From: Cercophora sp. LCS_1 | Taxonomy: Eukaryota; Ascomycota; Sordariomycetes; Sordariales; Lasiosphaeriaceae | Assembly (NCBI GenBank): GCA_036250225.1 | Contig: JAPZLL010000004.1 | Span: forward strand, 62,001-126,000 | DNA: 64,000 nt | Direction: 5' to 3' | In this document: positions 55,931-64,000 of the stretch, piece after piece | Numbering within the stretch: the first letter of the stretch is position 1 | Layout: each line of letters begins with the position of its first letter | Notes under the pieces: generated by a model | What the model saw: the letters and a program-made list of their open reading frames with translations, nothing else | Database searches by the model: none | What the model was told of the DNA's origin: nothing | Position numbers and translations under genes: made by a program

Positions 55931-56401
55931 ATGGCGACCACAACAGTCCCTACCACCAAGCAATTTCCGCACTGGGAGCCCCGAGATTTCCTCGACGCGG
56001 TCCGGATGGTCTCAATCGTCGGAGGCTCCATCGCCTTCACCCTCATCATTGGGTCCAACGCAGAGCCAACCCGGCGCTTCACAGACCAGACCGTTCGCGA
56101 TCTTCTTTCGGTCGCATGGCTATTATTCTTCATGGCTCTCCGATTGGGCACGCTCATACGCCCAGGGACCACGGAAGAGAGCAAGACAATGGGCCGCTTT
56201 AGTTGGCCGCGGAAGATTCGATTTGCAATTCTCAGCTGTTTTGTCCTTGCGGCATTCACTTGTCTTTCAGTCGCTGTTTTAGCGTATTCGGATGTGGGAT
56301 GGGCAGCTATTGCTGTGCTTGGCGGGGGTTGGTTATTCTTGTTGTTTTTTGGGCTTGGAGAGGAGGCTAAGGTAGGGAATAATAGCTCGACTGTGCCGTG
56401 A
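55931..56401 (+). CDS. Small four-helix membrane protein, 156 aa
   Basis: Single exon. Hydrophobic helices near residues 26-43 (MVSIVGGSIAFTLIIGS), 58-76 (LLSVAWLLFFMALRLGTLI), 95-116 (IRFAILSCFVLAAFTCLSVA) and 122-142 (GWAAIAVLGGGWLFLLFF), with short polar loops and both ends likely cytosolic. No signal peptide, no catalytic motif. The ATG context (cccataATGg) is acceptable and preceded by an A-rich leader. Family not recognised; small 4TM proteins of this sort are common in ascomycetes. It is similar in size and layout to the protein at 51859-52577, but I see no clear sequence identity. Confidence 0.78.
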   Translation: MATTTVPTTKQFPHWEPRDFLDAVRMVSIVGGSIAFTLIIGSNAEPTRRFTDQTVRDLLSVAWLLFFMALRLGTLIRPGTTEESKTMGRFSWPRKIRFAILSCFVLAAFTCLSVAVLAYSDVGWAAIAVLGGGWLFLLFFGLGEEAKVGNNSSTVP

Positions 56402-56767
56402 ATATCTATCTGCCTTCGTATTGGTAGGTATCCTCAAAATAAGGGTAACAGAAAAACTCTCAATCACCGCAAAGCTTGTGCGCAACTCCCGAATGGCGGA
56501 TGTCTCGGCTCGGCCCGAGCCCACTTCCAACGGGGAGACAACCGCTGAATAATCGACGTCATGAATCATCCAAAAGTTGGAAGAGGGGGCCTGGGCACGC
56601 AATCGCGACTCCACATTCTCCTGCGATCTCCGTCTTTCACGTCATCCTATCTTTATTCTCGCATCCACACGTTCAACAACGACTTTTCACGCTCAACAAC
56701 AACAATAACAACAACATCAACGTCACCAAATTCTCGTATCGCACCCAACCTGACATCAGAAGCCACA
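56402..56767 (+). promoter_or_regulatory. Leader and promoter of the Rossmann-fold gene
   Basis: Contains an AAC-rich stretch (about 56693-56725) typical of fungal 5' leaders. The downstream frame stays open back to an ATG at 56561, but the extra 69 residues would be mostly Ser/Thr/Asn from this leader, so I do not count them as protein. Confidence 0.5.
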
Positions 56768-57547
56768 ATGTCCCCCCACGTCCTCCTGATAGGCGGCCAC
56801 GGCAAAATCGCCCAACTCCTAACGCCCCTCCTCCTCCTCCGCAACTGGACCGTAACCTCCCTGATCCGCACGCCTTCCCAAATCCCCACCATCACCGCCC
56901 TGTCCCCCGGCAGCGGTACCCTCCACACCCTCGTGCGCAGCCTCGAAGACATCCAATCCCAATCCGACGCCCAATCCATCATCGACGCCATCAAGCCCGA
57001 CTACATCGTCTTCTCGGCCGGCGCAGCGGGAAAAGGCGGTCCCGCACGCACGTTTGCCATTGACCGCGACGCGGCAACGCATTTCGTTCGCGCGGCGGTG
57101 GCTACGCCGTCGGTGACGAAATTCTTGTTGGTGTCATACCTGGCATCCCGCAGAAAGAAACCGGAGTGGTGGGATGATGAGGCGTGGGCGGTTGCGAGGA
57201 AGTTGAATGAGGAGGTGATGCCGGCGTATTATCAGGCCAAGGTTGTGGCTGATGAGGTTTTGTATGAAGCTGCCAAGGGGAGGGAGGGGTTCGTGGCGAT
57301 TGATTTGCGGCCGGGGACGTTGACGAGTGAGCCGGCTGCTAAGGTTGAGTTGGGGAAGACGAAGGGTTCAGAGGGTGAGGTGAGTAGGGAGAGTGTGGCC
57401 CGGGTTGCAGATGCGTTGCTTGCGAGTGAGGGGGTGGGCAACGTTTGGTTGGACCTGTTGGATGGAGAGGAAGATGTAGACAAAGCGGTGGAGAGGGTTG
57501 TGAGGGAGAGTGTTGATGCTGCCGAAGGAGAGGATGTTGCTGCTTGA
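56768..57547 (+). CDS. Rossmann-fold NAD(P)-binding protein (atypical SDR), 259 aa
   Basis: Single exon. The start at 56768 (cacaATGtcc) puts the first beta strand and dinucleotide-binding loop at the N-terminus: HVLLIGGHGKIAQLL, a GxxGxxA form of the NAD(P) motif. The strand PDYIVFSAGAAGKGG follows the second half of the fold. Then come FAIDRDAATHFVRAA and KFLLVSYLASRRKKP, and an active-site-like YYQAK (Tyr-x2-Lys pattern, about 158-162), and DLRPGTLTSEP. These match the atypical SDR group (NmrA/HSCARG-like, as in yeast YMR090W). Substrate unknown. The frame is open from an earlier ATG at 56561, but the extension is low-complexity leader sequence; a mitochondrial presequence there cannot be ruled out. 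Convergent with the large C2H2 gene, 287 bp between stops. Confidence 0.87.
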   Translation: MSPHVLLIGGHGKIAQLLTPLLLLRNWTVTSLIRTPSQIPTITALSPGSGTLHTLVRSLEDIQSQSDAQSIIDAIKPDYIVFSAGAAGKGGPARTFAIDRDAATHFVRAAVATPSVTKFLLVSYLASRRKKPEWWDDEAWAVARKLNEEVMPAYYQAKVVADEVLYEAAKGREGFVAIDLRPGTLTSEPAAKVELGKTKGSEGEVSRESVARVADALLASEGVGNVWLDLLDGEEDVDKAVERVVRESVDAAEGEDVAA

Positions 57548-57834
57548 GCAGGTAGGTGTAACGGCTCAATTACCTCTTGGGGTCCGGATTGGTGTAGGTT
57601 TGCGGATTCTGTGGCGGGAATGATAAAGGCTGTTGCGGGCAAAAAGGGGAACCAAAGAACAACAAGGGTCGGGATCAAACCCAGCGCCATTCGCGTAAAT
57701 ATTTGCACAATACAATACACTGCCAGGCGAACGCAAAATACTGCCCTTCCAGCTCGCCCGTCTACCCAGATATCTAGGTGACCGTTGCATTGTCCCGAAA
57801 TACATGCATTTCTTGATTTTCTTGGTAGTTTCCT

Positions 57835-60800
57835 CTACTCCGCTTTCTTTCCTCGCATTTCCCCTGGCTCATCTCCCGATTCCTCGTCTGTGGGTATGTA
57901 TTCATCCGTGGGCATGTTGTCGTCTTCCGAGAACATCGAAGGCCTGATGAGGGAGGTCGAAGTACGGGGTAAGCCTCCACCAACTATCGGCACAAACCGT
58001 GGAGGAGGTAACGGTGGTGAGACAAACTCTGAGCCTCGATCAGCTATAGGGCTCGAAATCAGTATCGGTGCAGTCGACAATCCTTCGGAGATAGAGGGCC
58101 TTGACCGCTGTCCTTCCTCTAAACTGTGCTCACTGGCCTTTGCATCGCCAACTTGTGAGTGACTTCGATACCCTTCATCGGGAGGACTTTGTGCGTGATA
58201 TTCATCCCCGCTCCCATCCCTCGCTGGCTCAGGTTGATTCAATGGATGCCTGAGCCCAACCTTTCGCTTCTTCCTCCTTCGTTTCACCTTCAAGTTCTCA
58301 CCAGAACTGGACTCGCTGTCGACACTTGCATCATAGTTGCTCCTAGGTTTCTTCGTCTGTTGTAGGTCTAACAGGAGACCGTCTAGCTTGCCGGTATTTG
58401 CGTTGAACTGGGGATTGGATGCCATGAATTTATAACTGCCACACTTGTCAGCAACCTACTCCCTTCAGTCTTTTGCGATACTCACAGGGTGTCTTGAAGT
58501 TCTTGTAGATCAACACCAGGGAGCTTGTGCATGTTCATCAAGCGCTTCTCAAGGTCGCGAAACGTTGCCGCGGTTGATGCTGCAGACTCTCCTTCGGATT
58601 TTTCGCTACTCTCTTGGTCTGTCGGTATTTTATTGTCCGAAACCTGCGCTGTCGCCAGTTCCACCTGTTTGGAGTTGCTTCCTCGACGCCGGTTCGCCTC
58701 ATCACTGTCAGAGAGACTTTGGTACGGGTGCTCACGCCTCCCTCCGTATTCGGCATCGCTGTCTCTAAACTTGGCTGCAGCAGCGGCAGGGAGCGCGGCG
58801 GCGGTGACTCCCAAGCCAGCCTTGATCTTCCCATCATCTTGGCCTTCAGGTGCCTGAGTAGGATCACCCACCTCACCTCTCCTGGGTTCCCTCGACTGGC
58901 CGCCTTTGCTATATTCGGTCTGGAAGCGGTTGGCCATGTGAATCGCGTATTCCTTCAGCTCCTCGTCGGTATACCTTTTCGGTGGATGGGTTGGTGCAGC
59001 CGTTTCCTCCTTCCCATCCTCCTCTCCCAATAGACCCGTAGCCATTGTGCTTACCACTTTGAACACCTCGTCCAGTACCCTTTGCCGAATGCCGGCCCGT
59101 CCGTCGTCTTCGCCCGGCTGTCCTGGCACGCTGTCCCCATCGTCTGACCTTCGACGCTTCCCTGCATGTGGGTTGACTTCGGCTTCTGATGCACCATTAT
59201 CAAGCCAATTGTCGAGCCGTCGTTCGATTTCCGCCATTGTCCCGGCAATAATCGCCTGCTTTCTCCTCGACAACAAACTGCTCTGTTCCGGCTCTTTGTT
59301 CCGGTTATCTGCTTCGACTTCCTTGAGCCGGGAAGCAACTACCGGCGCGTGCGCCTGGAGCGGGGGGATACCTTGCCCACGAGGCAAGCTGTGCACTCGT
59401 TCTCGGTGCAATTCCACGAGCAACTCACTCACAAAAACGCGTCTACACCCGTCCGTGCCGCACGAGATCCTCTCTTGAGGGAGGTGGTCCTTTAGTTTAT
59501 GCCGATATCTATGGTTTCTGTGTCAGTGCCGTAATATGCATGTAGCAGAACTACTTACAGGATGAGAAGGTTAGAAGTGGTTATATGGCAACCGTCAGCA
59601 TCACAATGAAAAGATTCGCCAGGCGAAATCCTGTATGTTGGTGGATTGTAGGTCCAGTTTTGAAGGACTTCTGCTGTCGCCTGCTGTCGAAGCTTCAGTT
59701 TGAACTCGGCAGACAAATCTTGAGGGATATCCTCCGAGCCCCCGAAAAGCCGAGTAAATGTTGTCAGATTCCTCGAGAATAACGAGCTTTCAATGTCTCC
59801 GATTTGCATCTGCACCTGCAGCTGGACTTGCTCTGCCGAGGGAACCTCTCCAACGTTACCCGGAGTTTCCTCTCGAAGTATTCCGAGTCGGGATGGAAAG
59901 TCCAGTGGCTGAGCTGAATCCACATTCTCTGCGATGTGGCGACGCTGGTGTCGGTCCCGCAAGTCCTCACGGACAAAGGTTCGCTGACAGCCGTATACAT
60001 TGCATTTGAACAATACTGTGGTGGTATGGCTGAGCTGGTGACGATACCTATGTTGCATTTCAGCATAAGAATCCGTGAACAGATGTTTTGCAAGACTCAC
60101 AGGTGTTCGGGCCTCGAAAAGCCTCTACCGCAGCCATCCTGTTGACATGCATAGTGGGCATCGCTTTCCTCACTCTCACTTGCAAATTCTCCCGTAGCTC
60201 TCAGCTGTCTTGCATAAGGAGGCGGAGGGCTGCCAGCTTGTCCACCATCGCGATCCTCCAAGGCAGGAACGTCGCCCCCCTCATCGTGCCCTACCTTTCG
60301 CAACTGCTCAATCTTCTCACGTGCTTGCGCCTCCGCCTCCATCCTCGCCTTTTCGATGCTGGCCTTAGCTTCCGCTTGTTGTATCCTCGTCATCTCGAGG
60401 AGTTTCTGGAGTGTCTCCTCGGAATCTTTCCGGTTCTGAGCTTCAATCTCCCTTTGTCGTTCTTGTTCTGCCCTGAAGGTCTGGAGCCGCATTTTCATAG
60501 CCTCTACCTCAGGGTCCGGCTTCTTTTCCACAGGCGGAGCGAGCATCACGCCACCCTCAGGAGTTGTGGGGCGGGACTTCTTTGACGGCACCCAATGGCC
60601 TTGGTGCTCGAGATAAGCTTCATATGCCTCCTTGTCACTCGGACTCGGCGCTTCAGGCCACTCGGTCTCAGATGCATCGGAAGTTTCAGAGGCCGCTGTC
60701 TTGACCACCTTCTCTGATGGACCAGCGGAATCTTCATCATCGGAAGAGGAGACGCTGTAGCATCCATCCGGCGAAAGTATTCCATAGGCTGGATGCACGT

Positions 60801-62643
60801 AGACTCCGCTTTGTACATAAACCTCGTTGGGGCCTCCTTTGGACCAACTGATTGGTCTTCGCTTGCGGCGTCTAGGCGGTACTCTTGGAGGCTCTTCGTC
60901 CTCTCCCCTTCCAATTGGCGACTCGGACGCGGGAATTGGTGAAGTTTCCCGTTGTTGGGGTTGCTCCGCTAGGATTGAATCAACCCGATGACTCGGCAAC
61001 GGCGAACCAGAGTGCTCCGACCTATCAAGATCTGAAACTAAAGACGAGGGCTTCATTGGGGAGCCGAGCTGGCCATATCCCGAATCGAATACCGTCGAAA
61101 AGTCCACCCTCGAATTCATGTACGCTGATGGGTCGTAGGGGATTGGGACCGTGGCTCCTTCGTTGGTTGGTCCCCGGCCATCAGAGCTCCGGTCCTCGAA
61201 ACTCCCGCCCGCGCTGTCCGCGCTGTCAACCTCACTCTTCTCCTGTTCATCCATATCAAGTGACGGCAGTGCAAAGAGCGAAAGCTGCTCCTGATGTCGA
61301 CCCACGTGCCTTTGATATTGCTGAACCGACCGCAGGACCTCGTGACACAGTGGGCAAGGAACGCCGTTCCGAACGTCCAACGGTTGCTCTGATAGTTTCA
61401 CCAAGGCATTCAGCTCGTCTTCTCGTCGCTCAGATCTATGGTCATGATCCAAGTGGTTCCTACACTCAATCGCGCTGTTGAAGGTTCCGTCGCATCCAAG
61501 CATGCATCTGTATGCCTTCCAGTGGTTTTCTTTGACATGCTGGATCCACTCATGGCGTCGCGAATATTCACGTTCGGGTGTGACACAATCGCTTTCGAGG
61601 CATACATAAGGTTGCAGATCTCCGTATACGTGTTTCCTGAAGAAAATGGTTAGCGCACCTTGATAACGCAGAAAGAAAGCAACCTACTTCCACGCCACTC
61701 GGTCTGAGACGGCGATGATCATGTAGCAGAAGCAGCATTGGAAAGGGCCCTTGTGAGCTTCCTCTGGCAACGGAGGGACGTTGAGCCTATCAGCATTGGC
61801 CATTGATGTAGCGTACGAGGTCTGCGATATGCCCGCATCCGAAGCGTCATCTGCGACGACGAGTCGATGTTCCTTTGGCCCCGTGCTCTTCGAGGTGGCA
61901 CCCTCCTTCAGATGGCTCGGAATCGACGATGCGACGGTATCGTAGATAGTGGCAGCATCCCCAGCTCGAGTTGGCCCTGGTTCGTCTGCAAGTTCCAGAC
62001 CACGTGAGAGTTTCTCGTGATGAGATTGGCGGTAGCGGAGATATTGCCGCCTCCTCGATATGGCCTTCCCGAGCCGGTCGGTAAGCCATGGCTCAGCATT
62101 GTTGAACTTGGACTCGACGTGCTGCTTATCGAAAGGTTCAAAATGTGACGCATCGGTGAATTTTGCCTGGACATAGCGGTCATGAGGCGCTGGGTTTCGA
62201 ATGGTGACTGTGAGACGAAGAAGGCAGTTGACGACGTCAGCCAGATCGGTTGCAATTTGGTCCAGCTCTGTGTCCGGGCCATCGCTATCGGAGTCACTAC
62301 CGTCTCTAGGCTCTACCTCGCCGGCCTCTTGTTGGTCCCACGGAATTTGGTCCCCTTTGGCGATTGCGGTTGCATCGTCAACAAGCTGGATGAGATCCTG
62401 GAGGAGGCTGGTGACTTGTGTCTTGATGTGCGATGCGTCTCGAAGCCGATAGTCAAGCGAACTCATGCCGGTGCGGTGCGCTCCGATATTACCAGCCCAA
62501 ACTTTGAAGCGCGACAGTTCGTCCTTCATCTGCAGCAAGACAGCAACATCGGGAAAGTCGAGCTCGACACCGTCTCGCGGGTCGACCAGGTCTCGAAAAC
62601 GGGCGAGACACTTGGAGACGTGGTTGGCGATGATCTCTGCCAT
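57835..62643 (-). CDS. Large multi-C2H2 zinc-finger protein, 1537 aa, five exons
   Basis: Minus-strand exons 61688-62643, 60101-61636, 59559-60047, 58486-59517 and 57835-58435; four GT-AG introns of 51, 53, 41 and 50 bp; phases agree to 1537 codons. I start at 62643 (MAEIIANHVSKCLARFRDLV) because this is the usual start of a fungal helical domain that continues with ELSRFKVWAGNIGAHRTG and RLRDASHIKTQV. Two finger groups follow. Group 1 (about 305-445): FQCCFCYMI, YVCLESDC...HEWIQHVKENH, YRCMLGCDG...HLDHDH, and VPCPLCHEV...HVGRH. Group 2, at about 820-1020: YACQQDGCGRGF...HRHQLSH, FKCNVYGCQRTF...HQRRH, FHCDADGCHIT and ISCGTDGCRRVF...HRERVH. The rest is disordered and acidic, with a Glu/Gln/Arg coiled-coil region before group 2 and a KRRRKKRK nuclear-type signal near the end. 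Proteins of this type are often found near fungal NLR or ankyrin genes; function unknown. Divergent from the gene at 63130. Confidence 0.88.
59518..59558 (-). other. 41-bp intron in the C2H2 gene
   Basis: GTAAGT donor, CACTGAC branch, CACAG acceptor, at the low end of size for ascomycete introns. Removal keeps the frame between LLIL and NHRYRHK. Confidence 0.75.
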
Positions 62644-63129
62644 GGCCGCGAAAGAGTGAGTGAGGAGTGACGGCCATACGATGGGATGAGCGTCTTCGGA
62701 ATGTCGGAGTGTGATCCATTCTGCGATCAGGCTGGATGAATGTTGGTTCGAGCGGGGCTCGGCAGGAGCTCGCTTCCGCTCACACAGGAAACCAGGTTTC
62801 GCAAGCCATGTCACGTTTGCACGCAACCCGACTTTTTCTTTTAACCACCTATAAAGTTTGAATTTAGTATTGCATATGTTTTGAAAACTACTTGATTCCT
62901 TCAATGGTTTTTTTTACTTGCAGATGCTAGTTTGTAAGAGCAATAAATAACTGGCAGGTACCGTCAATTGTGTTCAGAACATTGGCTGTCACAACATGCG
63001 CAGTTGGGGGCGCAGGCACCCCATTGGTTTCAGAAGGAAGGAATCGTCAACCCCGCTCTTCAGCTGACGGGACGCCCAACGTCACTTGTCACCTCCGCGT
63101 TTTTCACGTCTAGAGAGTATTTCGCCAAC
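62644..63129. promoter_or_regulatory. Divergent intergenic region, C2H2 gene and helical-domain gene
   Basis: 486 bp between two outward-facing start codons. The C2H2 frame stays open upstream on the minus strand to about 62904, so a longer N-terminus is formally possible, but conserved family sequence begins at 62643. Confidence 0.5.
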
Positions 63130-64000
63130 ATGTCGGGATTCGAGATCGCCGGCGTCGTCTTGGGGTCAATCCCACTGCTCATCTCGGCACTCGAGCACTA
63201 TGGTGAAGGCCTGTCGACAATTCAACGATGGCGGAAATACCAGCGAGAGCTACAGAGCCTGGTCCGGAATCTCAAAACGGAGCAGGTGAAACTGCAGAAC
63301 GTCTGTGAGAAGTTGTTGGTCGGGCTCGTTCCACACTCCAAAATCGAGGACTTGATCGACGACCCACTCGGAGACCTTTGGCGACAAGAAGACGTCGAGA
63401 GGAAGATTCGAGCACGTCTCTGGAAGTCGCACAGCGTGTTCGAGGAGACCATCACGGAAATCAAGTCCGCCATCGACAAGATGATGGCTAAAATCGACGC
63501 CCAGAACGGTGGAAATGTCTCAGAACTTCGACGGGGCATCTTCACGTTGAGGCGTTCATCTTACGAGGAGCTCCTCTCTTCTATCCGCAATGGAGTCTCT
63601 CAACTCGAGAATCTGACCGACAGAAACATCGAACTCGAGCCCGAACGCCGCGTCCGTTCGCAGACAAAGCTCTTTTGGGTTCTTCGAGACATGGCCAACA
63701 GTTTCTACAGGGCTCTACGATCAAGTTTCGGTTGCTCATGCAGCCACGATGTTGGCCTAGAGTTGGCAAGACGGTCTGCTGACATCACGCCTATGGATGA
63801 TAACGAGAGGATAATGAAGGATCTGGCATTTCAGCTTGCTATATCCTACAAATCCATTGCATGTGGCGACGGGGCGGACTCCCAGGCGATGGTGACATGG
63901 CAAGAGATCCTGGTCAAGGCTGTTTGGACGCCGACACCCGCCCCGGCAATACCATCACCTACATCAGCAGGCCAACCACCAGGACCAACTACAAGGATTT
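63130..64000 (+). CDS. Fungal NLR-type N-terminal helical-domain protein, partial (right edge)
   Basis: ATG at 63130 opens a frame that reaches the window edge without a stop (290 codons seen), so the gene is incomplete and its 3' end is unknown. The start MSGFEIAGVVLGSIPLLISA is the hallmark first helix of a fungal domain (DUF7580-like) often found N-terminal in STAND/NLR-like or protein-kinase-like proteins. It continues with amphipathic helices (GLSTIQRWRKYQRELQSLV, LWRQEDVERKIRARLWKSH, VFEETITEIKSAIDKMMAKI). The end seen here is Pro/Thr-rich, a probable linker to a further domain out of view. No signal peptide; the first hydrophobic helix is short. Domain is from pattern memory and would need a profile search; nothing can be said of the effector end. 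Confidence 0.83.
   Translation, partial: MSGFEIAGVVLGSIPLLISALEHYGEGLSTIQRWRKYQRELQSLVRNLKTEQVKLQNVCEKLLVGLVPHSKIEDLIDDPLGDLWRQEDVERKIRARLWKSHSVFEETITEIKSAIDKMMAKIDAQNGGNVSELRRGIFTLRRSSYEELLSSIRNGVSQLENLTDRNIELEPERRVRSQTKLFWVLRDMANSFYRALRSSFGCSCSHDVGLELARRSADITPMDDNERIMKDLAFQLAISYKSIACGDGADSQAMVTWQEILVKAVWTPTPAPAIPSPTSAGQPPGPTTRI

Noticed and set aside
56561..56767. Longer N-terminus for the Rossmann-fold protein from an upstream in-frame ATG.
   Set aside because: The added sequence is Ser/Thr/Asn low complexity from an AAC-rich leader, and the fold starts right at 56768.

Overview
The window is nuclear DNA of a filamentous ascomycete, most likely a sordariomycete. Almost every gene is split by short introns (41-131 bp, one of 186 bp) with GT-AG borders and CTAAC/CTGAC-like branch points. 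The protein families are typical of Pezizomycotina: DUF3716, DUF3176, DUF1996, a Pth11-like 7TM protein and a fungal C2H2 multidomain protein. I worked out splice junctions by hand, checking that phases match and that each joined CDS is a multiple of three. I cannot name the species.

Layout. 1-1 kb: a DUF3716 gene. 1-18 kb: about 17 kb with no gene I can support, GC-rich and carrying several microsatellites; it ends at a C2H2 zinc-finger gene (18.1-20.1 kb). 22.4-23.6 kb: YVH1-type dual-specificity phosphatase. 23.6-28.7 kb: a second gene-poor stretch. 28.7-33.5 kb: three minus-strand housekeeping genes, VFA1 (ESCRT/Vps4 associated), RTT106 (histone chaperone) and ARG4 (argininosuccinate lyase). 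33.9-37.0 kb: secreted pepsin-like aspartic protease with a long Ser/Thr-rich tail. 37.8-39.1 kb: Pth11-like 7TM protein, divergent from a tyrosinase (41.0-43.3 kb). 44.6-46.7 kb: DUF3176 membrane protein. 46.8-55.1 kb: two DUF1996 secreted proteins flanking an F-box-like protein, a 4TM protein and a Thr-rich secreted protein. 55.9-57.5 kb: a second small 4TM protein and a Rossmann-fold NAD(P)-binding protein. 57.8-62.6 kb: a 1537-residue C2H2 protein, divergent from a helical-domain gene that runs off the right edge.

The left and centre are mostly conserved cellular functions. From 34 to 55 kb the content shifts to secreted and membrane proteins (protease, 7TM, DUF3176, DUF1996 pair, Thr-rich protein), which suggests a surface or cell-wall oriented neighbourhood. 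The co-location is observed; a shared function is inference.

Most notable observations: an apparent one-base deletion exactly at the linker between the tyrosinase catalytic domain and its C-terminal shielding domain; a GC-AG intron that restores the CuB motif of that tyrosinase; paired TGACTCA (CPC1/Gcn4-type) sites at the arginine gene; the protease's unusual charged C-terminus; and the divergent C2H2/helical-domain pair at the right edge.
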